Assembly (NCBI GenBank): GCA_009760855.2
Contig: WPIO01000038.1
Coordinates: 1,143,001-1,207,000 of the forward strand
DNA from: Cristatella mucedo
Lineage: Eukaryota; Bryozoa; Phylactolaemata; Cristatellidae
Reading direction: 5' to 3'
Length of the DNA: 64,000 nt
The notes beneath the pieces are model-generated. The model ran no database searches and was not told the origin of the DNA. It worked only from the letters and a program-made list of their open reading frames with translations. Shown in pieces: positions 1 through 40,500 of the stretch. The number at the start of each line of letters is the position of its first letter. Positions within the stretch are counted from its first letter, which is position 1. A program made the position numbers and the translations under genes.

Positions 1-597
1 GGCTGATGGCACCATTAGCCAACAGATGCCCAAGCATCATGGTCGCCTTTAAGGGGCTCAGAGGTAGCAGTGGGGGATAATCTTTAAAATCGAGAATGCA
101 GGTCTCACAGAGCAGCCGCCGGGATTGCAGTGTATTTGCTTATAGTGCTCAATATTTTTAAAAAGTATTCATTTACCATGAAACTGAAAAAGAGCAACGA
201 TATTCATATCAAGCCTGCCATATAAATGAGCTGTATGTCTGAGAGTAAGAGCTACCACACCGATCATATTCCACGTGGAGAGAATACGCAAGTAAAATGA
301 TGCCGGCGATTACAAAAAAGATAAGCATGTACCGTGCAGTACATAACATTAAGTATCAACGATGATATCGTGGGTAACAGAAGGCACTTGCTGCCTCGGT
401 ACCTTTTGGCTGACTTGCAATGTTAAACCTCTCATCGTGCTGTCCACTCACCAAACCATGCAGTGCACGTGACTTAAGGTTATAATGGAAAGTTGCAAAA
501 GTCATACCGACCAAGTCTGACAGGCCGTCAATTTCCTAGAGCCCGTCTTAGCTAAGAAAGAGTTTCGAAAACTGGCTGCAGATGCTTCTCACTTGCG
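1..597. other. Left edge, EXOC2 intronic
   Basis: No exon or repeat recognised. The next EXOC2 exon should lie here or further left. Confidence 0.4.
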
Positions 598-858
598 CTG
601 TGTCAGGGCTGAGGCACCGTCCCTGTGATTCGTCCTTCATGTGCTTATGCGTGCTGACACTGTGCATGCTGCCACTAACCACATTTGCATGCTGACCCTG
701 TGCATGTCACCCCTAACCATATTATTCACTTTGTTTGTTTTTCAAGCATGAGTTTAATTACCATTCAATTGCACTTCCCTTTGCAGCAAATGTAAAGCGC
801 ATAGAAAGAGATTAAGTTCTCCGAGGGTGGTTTATCAAGTGCATTATTATTATTATTA
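598..858 (+). repeat. LINE-A 3' end copy
   Basis: 3' UTR of the non-LTR retrotransposon with the tail caaatgtaaagcgcctagaaag...gcgctttatcaag(ATT)n. 5' truncated. Confidence 0.75.
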
Positions 859-871
859 TCACGAGAAGTGA

Positions 872-1010
872 CATATTAATAGTAATAACACATTTGTATA
901 GCACTCTCAGAGAGCTTGATCTCTTCCTAAACACTTTATATGTACTGCAAAGGAAGTAAGATCGAATGGTTAGTGGTAGCATGCTCAATGACAACAAGCA
1001 CAACTTATCG
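872..1010 (-). repeat. LINE-A 3' end copy
   Basis: Reverse-oriented, starting at the (ATT)n side and running into the gaatggttagtggtagcatgc block. Lies back to back with the copy at 598-858. Confidence 0.7.
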
Positions 1011-1137
1011 AACAAACTTGGCAGGTACACGTCACGGGAGAGGCTTCCCAAACCTTCTTGGCCGCACCAACTTCGTCTGCCTGAAATGGTCACGTACTTT
1101 TCTCCCTTCATTACTTATTTATCGAACTACATGTAAT

Positions 1138-1335
1138 ATTATTAATAATAATAATAATGCACTTGATAAAGCGCCCTTAGAGATCTCAATCTCTTTCTAG
1201 GCACTTTACATTTGCTGCAAAGGAAACGCGGTCGAATGGTGAGTGGTATCATGCTTGATAAACAACATGAATAGCATGGTTAGGGGTGACATGCACAGGG
1301 CCAGCATGCAAGTGTGGTTATACTTTAACTTATGT
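1138..1335 (-). repeat. LINE-A 3' end copy
   Basis: Reverse copy beginning with (TAA)n at 1138, clear match to the tail and to the gacatgcacaggg block. Confidence 0.75.
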
Positions 1336-1566
1336 ATACTCTCATAAAGTGTAACTATCGCTCTGTTAACACCAGCACCACTATCATCATCGATGGCCAA
1401 CTGGTTGTTTTGGATGCTCTCTAATGAGTACAGCCGACTTAGCTCTGTGGCTACCTGAGACCACGAACAGGCAAAACACAAACAAAATTTAACTCATCCA
1501 GCCCCGACTAAGCTAACTAGAATCATTAGGAGAAGCCGACTGATACAGAGACCAGACGCTACTTAC

Positions 1567-29281
<27,715 letters not shown>

Positions 29282-29424
29282 CGGAGTTTTGGACCTTTGG
29301 CTGTCTGCTCCTGAGTGTCAGAAGTGGATTAGTGGCTGTACAGCCAGCAAGCGGCAGGCTGAGCTGCCTTCCCCCAAGTCTGCAAACAATTACCACAGTC
29401 CTTTTCATTCCAGTGAAAATCAGA

Positions 29425-29590
<166 letters not shown>

Positions 29591-29989
29591 GAGAGAGATC
29601 GGAGGGAGACCTCTGCTTGACAATGTACAGTGATTAACATTCAGATGCAACTTAAAACAACGAGCAGACTCGTGCAGAGCGACCATCTAGCCAACGCAGT
29701 CAATACATAGCTCCTGCTCTCCCTCTGTCAAGTAGACCTCGGCCTAATCCCATTCGGGCGAACCGAACGACAACAGTCGCAGGCTGGGCCTCGGTTGACT
29801 TCCCGTTAGGTTCTTCGGCAACGAAGGACTATGGAGGACTCTGAGCAAGGGCGGCAGACAGTACTGCCAGTGGCAGCCATTGGGCATCGTGTGCGTAAGA
29901 AAATCAGGTAGTGACGCAAGAAAAGTAGCTCTTGCTAGGCTCAGCTCCACGCGGCAGCATTTCCATCACCACACAACTTCGCGAAGCGT

Positions 29990-30780
29990 TTGGGTGGGCA
30001 CGTTTTCGGGTGCGCTCACCGTAGCAAGCGAACGTGGTCAAAGGCAGATCCGCTCAGCGCACAGGTGCAGCCTCAGGCAAGGCGGACAGAGAGGGCGGGA
30101 GCAGAGCTTGCTGAGTATTCGGTCTGCGTCGGCGGCGGCGCTAGCCAGGGGTGGGTGCAAGCGTGGCGCCGAGCGGTAAGGATATCTGGGCTGCAGTCGG
30201 CTATACGAATCATCAGCTGGGTATTCACATTACAGAATATAGCAGCCTTCATGTTTCATATTTGCGCTCAGCCGAGCTGAGCACAAAAAAACACGATTTC
30301 TCTCAAACGTAACGAGGGCAGGCTAGCGAACCCTGTCGCAAAGCGGATGCAACCGATGACGGGACGGCTCAGTGTTACACACGGTTGCGCACATTCTACC
30401 GACGCCCTACGTGCTTTTAGAGAGCGATAATGAAGGGAGACTTCCACGCGCCTACGAAAGACACTTAGCTCAAGGCGGCGTTCCGCTCGTCCCGAGGAAA
30501 AGCTCTAGAACCGACGAGCGAATACACCGGCGAGCCTAGCCATCGAAACAGGACTACACAGGTCAAAGCAGAAAAAGGAAGAGCAAGGATTAATAAGTTT
30601 TAAGAGCACGCCCACCTCAAAATATCTGAAGGCCGCGCGCTCAGCAGAATAGCGTTACTCCGCGACAGGTACCTCCGGCTCTCAGCGGAAGTTCCGGGCT
30701 ACGCGCTGTCGATGGCGCATGCGTATCGATGCATAGCGGGGGAAGACCAGGGTGCCGTACATGCGGAGCCGTGCAAGTTG
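29990..30780. promoter_or_regulatory. CpG-rich stretch, candidate EXOC2 promoter region
   Basis: Richer in C, G and CpG than its surroundings, 0.7-1.5 kb upstream of the EXOC2 start codon. On the minus strand a GTGAGC donor-like site at about 30016 could end a 5' UTR exon. No transcript evidence is available here. Confidence 0.3.
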
Positions 30781-32326
30781 GTCTGTTTTCATTGTAAAGT
30801 GAAAAGACGAATATGCGAAGCTCTAATTTCAGCCATGCAAAGTAGTCTTGAAAATAGCATGCACGGTCAAAATTAATACAGGAAAAAAGCTTTGAGTCTG
30901 CGCTCGCCCAGTACGTTTTTCAGCTGCAACCAAAGAATGCTTTAAAGGTCACGAATGAAAACCCGATTCAACCGCGTGCTTATAGATATGGACAATCTGT
31001 GTAGAGCCGCGGATTAGTACATTATTCAGAATCGGCTTGGTGTCTGCTGTTACGAGCGGCAGACTCACTACATTCTAGTTCGTTCTTTCTTTGTGAGTGG
31101 GAACTGCGAAGTTTGCAGTTTGCGAAATGTCCCTCATTTGGCCCTTAACGCAGGCCGACGCTAATCAACCCTGGTTCGTGGCTGCCAGACGATTTACTAA
31201 ATTTTCCCGGATTTTTAATATTAGAAACCGCTGTTATCCAGCGGCAGACAGGGATGTATTCAAGGAGGGAACTCAACGTGAATACAAAGAGACGCCGCGT
31301 CCGGCATTAGTGTGATACAAGGATGAGTGGGTTGACTGACCTATTTCCACAAAAGGTAAAATTGGCTTCTTGTTAGGCTTGGATTCTAATTTTGCCCTCG
31401 TCCTGGATAGATAGCGCTTAGGAAGAAGCCACAAAGTCACTGGGTTCGCACACTCGGGCACGAAACGGTAACCGTGGTTCAACCGAAGCTAATGCAGCCG
31501 GAGACCACAAAGGCGTGTCGTTATTTCGAAAATCCTACGCAAATTTCATAATTTCTGCTATGCTCTTAGGGCAAAATATCACTTATAAAATCATTCAAAA
31601 GTAGCAGGTTCTAAAGAGGAACAGAGCGCCAACCAGTAGCTCCGGAGAGCGTGTGTAGAAGGGCGGCCGACCTGATACACCTTGTATACGGAACTTGGGT
31701 GCGTCGGGGCGGGGCCGCTTAGGCGGGGCCCTTAAAGTCAGTCGTGAAGGCTGCTGTCTCCTCCACCTAACGTCTCATCCTTCCAGGAACCAGAGCGTGG
31801 TCTTGTCTTCCCATGCGGAATCTAGCGGCGGCAGCTCAGACCAACCGCTCATCCAATGAATGCCAAGCTGGTGCGGTGAGGTCAGGCGAGGTCAAACCTC
31901 TCGATACCTCGACGGTTCAGGCAGGCAAGAAAATACTAATCCATCTTTGCACGGGGATTGAAATTTCTCTGGTGTTCAGCGTACTCTCTTCTCACATCGA
32001 GGCGTAGCAGCATATAAAAGATCGATTCAGTGTAGGGCTTATGAAATCACAGCCTGGAACTCACTCTTAACTATGTCGCGACATCTCTTGAACCCAGCTA
32101 GCGTCAGAAGGCTAAATATTTCGCATCCTTCCAATTCTAAAAGTCTGTCTAAAACTCTAAAAGTGCTGAGCAATTACTATTCAGAATATCCCGCACGCCC
32201 ACCGCGCATAAACGGTAGGGCGTGTGGGCGCGTGGCCACGTGTCTTCAGGTTCACTCTTTTAAGACGTCAGGGTTTAAGTCGTCAGGTTCGTCAGAGTTC
32301 ACTCTTTTAAGTCGTCAGCTTGCAGC

Positions 32327-32420
32327 ATGCAATAAAGAATTTCCGGCTGCAGGACTCGAACCCGCGACCGGGGTTTGAAGTGCGAGCGAGCTTTTCTCTA
32401 GGCGGAGAGCCAGCTACTTG
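32327..32420 (-). repeat. tRNA-derived SINE head (family C)
   Basis: aataaagaatttccggctgcaggactcgaacccgcgacc contains a B box; a similar unit is at 36757-36885. Confidence 0.4.
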
Positions 32421-33269
32421 TACTTAGATGTGGTAAAACGCTTCGAGTGAGTTAAAAGATGTGTTTCGGGAAGCAGGCTCCCCATAGAAACATCGGAATA
32501 CTGCATCTGCCAGATTAGGACAGCTCTAGATATTATAAAAGTTTCTGAATTACACCCTACGTGAACGTGCTGCTACGCGGTTTGCCATATCAGTCGGTTA
32601 TACTCTGGGAATCGAGCGAGACAATGGTACGCCATGGTTGGCGCTATACGCTCATGCCTCTATGTGGCTCAGGAATAGGCTGGTTATCGTTAGCGACATG
32701 GACTTGTTGTGTATAAGTATGGGGTGCTTTTTAATTGCTGCCGATGGTCTGCTAGCGTTGTAATACATGTATGCAGCCGAGACATATTTGCGACTCGCTA
32801 GCCGTGCTTCGAGGCACCAGCGAGCGGTATTTATCGCCCGTCGGCGAAGACGACTGTGGCGACGTACGGGCCCTGCGTTTAATGCGACGGACGTTAGCGC
32901 AGATGCCTTCGCACGGCGTTTGTGACATTGCACGAGATAACAAGTTTCAATTTTGGTGTCCTTGGGCTTTGGGTACTAAGCGCGTTGTTCTTATCCCATA
33001 GTCTCATTCTCACCCGCATGGCTCACCGTGTTGGCCCCTGATAACCTAGGCCATCTGGCTGAACGCCTGCACCAGTTTCAGAATCCTCATGCCCCCAAAG
33101 TCATTCAGATACAACATATTAGCTGTTCTATTATTTGGCTAAAAGGCTGTTGGTGACACTTGCTTGTGCTCTGCATGCCACACACTGTGGACATGAGGAC
33201 TTGGACATCTTTTTTGCTGCTAACCATGGCGTGTTATTTCCAGCTGTCCCGTGCTGGTACTTTCATGCT

Positions 33270-33390
33270 ACTAGCTGATTTAGCAGCCTCAAGAGCCTTT
33301 GTGGATATCACCACCGCCTGCCGCTGCGATAAAGCACCGCTCGGCCAAAGTTTCAAACCCACGACCTCGGGACCGAGGTCACCGCTACGC
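33270..33390 (-). repeat. SINE-A copy, truncated
   Basis: Body gctgatttagcagcctcaagagcc and B box tttcaaacccacgacctcgggaccgaggtc; the head's 5' part is missing. Confidence 0.7.
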
Positions 33391-33395
33391 ATTTA

Positions 33396-33935
33396 ATAAT
33401 AATTATAATACATTTGTACAGTGTCCTCAGCGAACTGAATCTCTTTCTAGGCACTTTACAGATGCTGAGTAAAAACCATTACCAAATGTTTGGTGGTATA
33501 ATCCGCAACTTGCACGCATAGTGTAAGTAGGTACATGCACACGAAGGACGAATCCCACAGACCCACCAAGTGGTGCAATAAAAAGATGCGTTTTCAGCTT
33601 CTTTTTAATTAAATGTCGTCATGTCAGGGGACAGTGTGGCGTGCGTCGGTAGTTCCAGGTTCCAAGTTCCAGGCTTTAGGAGCATAGGAACTAAAGGCAT
33701 GGTCTCCGACAGTTTTGAGATTCGTACGAGGTATGGCTATACCATTCGAGGAAGAACAGTTGGCTGTACGATTCTTTGCCTGGTTAGTGATTCGTTCTGG
33801 TAGGTAGGCTGGAGCCAGAGAATGGGGTGACCTAAAAGTAAGTGACAAAACCTTGAAGTCGGTGCGCTGCTTGATTGGAAGCCAGTGCAGGTCGGCGAGA
33901 GGTGGTGTGACGCGGCAATTGCGACGATCGCGACA
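33396..33935 (-). repeat. LINE-A copy
   Basis: Begins with (AAT)n, tail, then ORF2 C-terminal remnant (HSLAPAYLPERI, LKTVGDHAFSSYAPKAWN). Confidence 0.75.
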
Positions 33936-34849
33936 TACTTCATTTGAGATTAATTCTGAATGTATTAATGAATTCTTCAGTTTAGACTAATTCCTTCTGA
34001 ATTAGCTGCGCTGCCATGCGCATGCAGCCCAGAGGAAAGTCGACGAGTCACTTTCTCCAGGGTTACTAGGCCCTCGTTACTGGGCAGCGGTTGTGGGTAG
34101 TCAATAAAGCAACCTTATAGGGTCAGCCATTCGGCTGCTCCTCCCTCCCCCCAGAAATATAACCTGTCTGATTTACCAGACGATACTGCGTATGAAGCGG
34201 ACTGGTATGTGCCGCTTGTGCGTTCAGTAACTAACGAGTATTTGAAGCCGTGTGTATGATCTTCCCGCGGGAAAGTTCAGGATCGCCCCATGACTGATGG
34301 AAATAAAAAAGACCCCGATATTAAGTACGATCGATTGTCAGTGAATCTCAGACTGCTACATAATCCCCAAGGAGTTGTGAGGTTCAATAATGGCGAATTC
34401 CTCTGGGAGGTCATTCAGGAGTCACGCCTGCTTCTAGGCAACGTGTGCGGCGACAGGTGCCATAAATAATGAAACTTCCAGCGGATCCTTTATCCAGGCG
34501 ACTTTTGTCTTAGACCGTAGCCACAGCTAGGAGAAAGCAGCTAATACGCCATCGTTTGTTCATAGCACAGCCAGCGAACTTTCGGTCTTTCACTTTCACA
34601 GCCAGCGAACTTTCGGCTACTTGCATAGTGCCATTGCAGGATGAGAGGGAGTGAGCTGGCTCCGTACCAAACGACGAGATAGCGGTGCAGAGGCTAGTGT
34701 GCACGATGGCGGGACGGCGAGATGATCAACGAAGCCCCCCCCCCCATAGACTAGTATTGCCTGCGGCGGTTATTGCCAGTTATCAGATGGGCATTGCCAG
34801 CGACGGCTTTATTGTATCGTACGCAGGCAACGCGAGCGAGCGAGCGTAT

Positions 34850-35420
34850 CTACGGATGTAGCGGTAGCGGTCGCGTAAGCAGTTCCCGAGCGCCAGTAGA
34901 TAAGAGGAGAGAGTGAGCGAGGAGGGAGAGCGTGTGGATAGCGTGCCTACAGGCCCATGCACTGGTTGAAAGTGGGTCGCTGCAGGACTAGCGGGTCACA
35001 CGACCACAGCTGACCCCATGCGATTAAATCCAGTATAGTCAGCCGATACTGTCCAACTGCAGCGCCTAATGAGGTGGTACTCGGCACGCCCGTTGGCCGG
35101 GCGGAGCGGTGTGAGTCCTGCTGGGGCGGAACGACATTGTGGGCGTGGTCACGTCCACAACGGTGCCAAATGAGCTGCTAGGGGTACTGCACTCATGGCC
35201 GAGTGTACTCTATATATAGTTGAATAAACAGCCACTTGGGCACATGGTAAAAGGCCTTTGTTCGGTGGGCCCCCCTGTTTTTTACCCGATCGCTAACGCT
35301 CTGTAAGTTCATTCAACGCTTGCCCACCGGCGACACTGTAGCCGGCAGCGGAGTACTTTAAACCTCGACCGGAGCTAGTTCGTGACCTTCAGTCTGAGCG
35401 TCAGGGATGGCATTCAGCAG
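34850..35420 (+). other. LTR-like GC-rich stretch
   Basis: Contains ctctatatatag near 35209 and AATAAA near 35223 in a GC-rich setting, like an LTR promoter and poly(A) signal. No second LTR or coding region was seen. Confidence 0.25.
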
Positions 35421-36487
35421 CCGCCATTGGCTGCCGTGATCCGGAGGACCGCAGCCGGCGAATGCTAGGTATGTCCTCGTCTCTGCTATTTGCCACGCTA
35501 TCTCTTCGCATTAATTGAGTGGGACTACCGGGTACCCCTGGTTTAATTTCGACCGTCCTGTCCCTCAGATCGCGGGATGTGTCCTGACTAGCAAGCTAAG
35601 CCACGGGAGGCTTCAAAAGGGTCTGATCCGAAATGAACACCCTGGACACATACTGCAAGCCGCCCCCCACTGCTAGGTCAGGAGCTGAGTCCGGAGGTCT
35701 TTTGAAAGGGACCGTAGCTTCCAGTTGAAGACAGCTTAACCTTAAGCTTGCTCTAGTCATCCAATTGTGCTGGACAGAGCCCCAAAAAGGCCGACTCATG
35801 GGGCTGGGAGCCGATAGCCCATCGCTTTGACGAAAAATTGCGCATGAAAGATGAGGAGGCTATGGTTGAATTCCTTATAACCCTTCGCGTCTGTGTTCAC
35901 GTCTATCCACTTTGCATTGGTAATACGTGTAAACTGTAATGTTGGGCAAAGCAGCTTTTGCTCTGCAAGTCCTAGCCTCGTCTCTTATCATCTCTCATCT
36001 ACTCTCCTGCTGCCAGCGCTGGCGTATCCTTTACAGCAGTCCTGGGCTGCTACTTCTATGCAACTTACTTCCTTGACTTCCCTCCTGACTCAGTTATGCT
36101 TCTCATTTTCTCGTGACGTTTTTTCGTGTGACGTGTATCACGTTGGCTTACGCATGGGCACCAAAAAGCCACTTAGATTTTGAGTGCTCTATAGAAAACT
36201 CTCTCTAGTGTAGCACCCACTCTCTTTGTCTATGTGACTCGTTCGAGTTACAGATGGCGATCCACGCATATGTACGTGCATGCATACCTGTAAATAATAT
36301 AAGCAAGTCATCCCGATGTCTCTGATCACAACGGACGTAGCTACAACTACAGCTGCAAATGTTTGAATGTGTTGGAGTGATAACTTGGCGCTAGTCAGCA
36401 ATTGCATCTGGCCATATGATTTTGATATTCATGGCGTGGATAGTTTAACAGGACATTCAAGAAAGCACTAAACCTGTGTGTGGGACA

Positions 36488-36655
36488 GAGCCGTGATGGC
36501 ACACTAGGTAAGGCGGTAGCTTTCACGACCTAGGGACCGAAGTCGTGAGTTCGATTCCTGCAGTGGGCGATTATTTATCGCCACTACAAGCGGTGGTGAT
36601 AGCCCTAAAAGGCTCTTCTGTTGCAATACAAAAAGAGGCTGTTTAATCACCTAGG
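36488..36655 (+). repeat. SINE-A copy, well preserved
   Basis: Head gccgtgatggcacactaggtaagg (A box-like), gtgagttcgattcctgc (B box), body ttatcgccactacaagcggtggtgatagccc...gaggctgtttaatcacc. Confidence 0.85.
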
Positions 36656-36756
36656 ATTTTTTCCGTTACCACTATAAGTTACGTAAAGGTCCGTGGATCA
36701 ATTAGCATAATTTTAACAGAGGCAGATGAGTGTAAGCGGCTATCAATCCCGCTTGA

Positions 36757-36885
36757 AGCAGGCAATAAAGGATTGCCTTCGCCAGGACTCGAACCCACCA
36801 CCTGGGCTGCAAAGAGCGAGAACTTGACCTCTGGTCTAAGAATCATGCCTATAGCACCAGAACGCTACGCCATTGCAAACACAGC
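36757..36885 (-). repeat. tRNA-derived SINE head (family C)
   Basis: aataaaggattgccttcgccaggactcgaacccaccacctgggc has a B box; related to 32327-32420 and perhaps 12340-12420. Confidence 0.45.
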
Positions 36886-37412
36886 TCTATTTAATGCTGA
36901 AGATGGTGTTAAGGTCACAGCCGACGGGTTTGATCTGATTACAAAAATTCTCGATGAGTCTCAAAATTCTATTGCATCTGAGCGATAATCTTCCTGACTT
37001 GCATACTCACTCGTCTTGTTGACTTCAAAGTTTAACAATTTAAACAAGCCGATTTTAATTCGGCATTTTCGGCATAAACTGCAAGGAAAAGAGAAGAGTG
37101 GAGCGCTGCCTAACTCTTTGCACCATGCAGAGGTGCTGGACGAGATTAAAACGATCTCCTGAGATCTCCTGAGATAGGGATCGACGAGACACTGCCCATA
37201 ACGGTGTCGTGCAATACTAAATTTCTATTGGAGTCAGTATCATCCCGACAAGCTACCCGTGGCCTCCGTGTGAATCGAGCTGGCGTGCATCCTTTCCGGC
37301 ACATTTAAAGTGTCTATGAAGAGATTTGGTTCACTTAAAGCACTCCGCAAAAAATATCTTACCGTGACTAATATTGTCACTCTTTCTTAAATGTAGCTTC
37401 TATTTCGATTAG

Positions 37413-37591
37413 ATGCACCGAGCTGACATGATTGGTGCCGCAATATTCGCCAGCAGCGTCTTCGTCTTCACTTGCCAAGCTGCAGTGCCTGCCGATGAAG
37501 TGCTGAATCTGCCAGGACTCTCGGCGGAAATTGAATTTCGCCACTACTCTGGCTATCTCAATGCTACCGGCACGATAAGATTGCATTACTG
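37413..37591 (+). CDS. CTSA: CTSA-like exon 1, signal peptide and N-terminus
   Basis: Residues 1-60 (Trp60 is split by the intron). The first ATG gives a good signal peptide; a second ATG at codon 6 would shorten it. Mature region starts near DEVLNLPGL and includes the conserved YSGYLNAT. Donor GTAAGG. Confidence 0.94.
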
Positions 37592-40500
37592 GTAAGGCTG
37601 CAGAGAATTCCGCGTGCCTCTCGTGCAGCTCATGTAGCTTCTTGTGATTAGCCGGCTAAGAGAAATCCAACATCACGAGAGCCCACTAGCTGAGAGATGT
37701 CCCTTTCTCTTAGGTTCGTTGAATCAATTGGCGATCCGGCCAAAGACCCTGTCATTCTTTGGCTAAACGGTGGACCAGGCTGTAGCTCTATGGAGGGCAT
37801 GCTTAAAGAGAATGGACCGTTTCATGTGAGTAGCGGCAGGTATGCTCATAATAAGCTTGCGTGCGGAGATGGAACAGGCAAGTATTGACTTTTACTGTCG
37901 CTTTGAATACTTTACTTTTGTTGCATTTATTCTATAATAAACACTTACTTCGATAGAAAGCGAATCCTCGCATGCCTTTATCGTGCGAGCATTATTTATC
38001 TTAATAATTAAAATAAAATTTCATACGCGCGTTCATTATATATGCGTGTAAGAGCGAGTATGAAACTTATTCGACATTAAGGAGGTAGAGTCTCTAGTCT
38101 GCGATATACTATAGTTAAGTTTTCTCAGTATCACATTTGAGTGAATTGAGACTCCTCATTTATATTAGTTAAGAGCAGAAGACGTTTCTTTTACGAATGC
38201 AATCTAGTTAAGGAACAGTCTTAAGTACCATAGGAAGAATGCTACTTTGCAAAAATCAGTCATAGCTAAATTGAAATTTTCAATTATAATACTGCGTTTG
38301 AAATTTAAGATCATCTTGAATTGACAAATAAATATAATATTCCTTGGTTTTTTCACAGCTTGCAAGTGATATAATTGGAATTAAACGTATACTGCCTTAA
38401 CTTTTTGCATGCAAGTAAGAAGTCATACTAGGTCAATATCATAATGGCTCTTTTATACTATTAATGAGAAAAGTGCACTTATAAGTTAAGACTCTAACAT
38501 TGGAGATCAGTAACATTTGCTAGGCATCACAACTGATATTAATAGCATATACGCTTGAGGTATTCAGCGACTCATCTGCCGCTAAATTTTAGAAGTTCTA
38601 ACATGTCCACTTTTTGATTTCGCAAGACGGCTCTAATGTCATCACTGACTATGAGGAACCTCAGCACAAGAAGCTTTCCTATAACCCAAAGAGTCACAAT
38701 CTCTATTCAACGCCCGCCATTAAAGTTATCTCCTAGCTCTAGAACGAATTTCTGAGGTCTCCGCAGATGGCTGATACATGACTGCTTTTACAAATCCACC
38801 GGCTCAGCTGCTGATATTCGTCCGCGCTGGCTTCACTTCGGCTTCTTTTGAGTTGGTGAAGTAGCAAGTTAAATGCAGAGCCTCGAGATATTCAAAAATT
38901 TCAACATAAGCGTCTTGCTTATAATTTAAAATTTGAAAATTGACGTAATTTGATGTCCATAGCTGTCCTTCAGGGGAGCATCCTAAAAGACATTTACGGG
39001 AGATCGGCTCTAAATGGAATCGTGCTTACATAAGCTGATTCTGTGAACCTGTATTCCACCATCTCCCCAATTTTGAGCTAGGTCGACCTTGACGGGGTGG
39101 CGGTTTCAAATTTCCGGCGGCTGTTCAATGCAGCTGACTCTATTTGAGGGATTCCAGAATCTAGCTATCATCACAATGCTACCAAGAGCGAGGTAAAATT
39201 CTAGTGCTTCCTGTTATATGTAAGCGGACTACTTCAGTCTGCCATGGACAGTCGAATTGTGCCTCTAAAGATAAAGAGTGAATGCAATGGTTTGTCCATT
39301 TTTTTCTGCTTAATTGTACTCATGAGATCGTTCGAAGCGATTGGTGTTTGAGTAAACTCGGCCCAGCGCGGTCTCGCCAAGCTGAGCTATTACGAGTGAT
39401 CTCATGCTGAAAGTCGAAAGAGGCAAACTTGTCATGATGCTCCTGTAATTAGGGCGGAGTTAGTTAAAATTACCCAAATTAGTCTTAAGCCAAGCTATTG
39501 GGAGAAAAAGTTGTACCGGACTACGAATAAAAGCATTGGCAGATGCTAACTTTTGAGCGTGTGCACGAGGTAAAATTACTGAGCCCGGAGACGAGCAAGT
39601 GAATCGGATGTGATTGCAGAATCATTCAAAAAGGAAGCGATGGGAACGCATTTTTGAAAACAAAAACCGGAATTGTAATTTGTCTTGTAGTATACATAAG
39701 CGAGTCTCGGAGACATGATTCCGGCAACGCATGTCCAATGCGGTAGCCTTTAGGCTGCGGGCTTTATAATACACCTCTGTTACTTAGCAGAAGCGATGAA
39801 GTATCTACTAAAATAGGCTAGTAGTAGCTCCATCTGGTGAGGCTCCCAATTGCACAGATGCCGTGACCGGTAGACTCGCGTGGAGGTCCATCTTTGAAAC
39901 CCTTTGACTCCTTCTAGAACAGTGCAGGTTAGTTGCCGTAGCTTACTCAGTACTCAGACGGTGCTCATTCTTCGCGACTAAGGTCGTGGGTTGGTAAATG
40001 CAGTTGGGCGATCCTTTATTGTTAACTGCAAGTGGTAGTGATAGCCGATGAGGCTCTTCTGCCGCTATACAAACGAAGCTGTTAAACCAGCCAAGGTCTG
40101 TTTAGATTTAGCATTTAGCCATTTAATTAATTCTGTAGCAGCCATCTAATACCAAATATATAACGCATTCATGATAAAATGCGAGCTTGTTACGTGAACT
40201 AGCGTAAAAACACTAAATTTGGTTAAAAAAACTAATATTTACACGAGATACGCTACAATCTGCACTTGGAAATCCCGTATCCTTAGCGTTACCTATGCTC
40301 CAGAACTGAGCCCAATGCAAGCTGTCAAAGCATGAGGATGAATATCCGGAAGCAACAAGCATTCAGGTCGCTGCTAATAAAACATCGATAAAACCGTCTC
40401 TACTTATGAACGACAATGATAAATTTATGTAGCACAATAAAAGACTTTTCATAAGTCTTCTAGGCGTTTCAAGTGTGCTTGAAAAGAAGCATTTCGCTCG

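Noticed and set aside
36488..36575. Possible functional tRNA gene
   Set aside because: The A and B boxes are tRNA-like, but the unit continues into a shared body and recurs many times with decay, as a SINE does.
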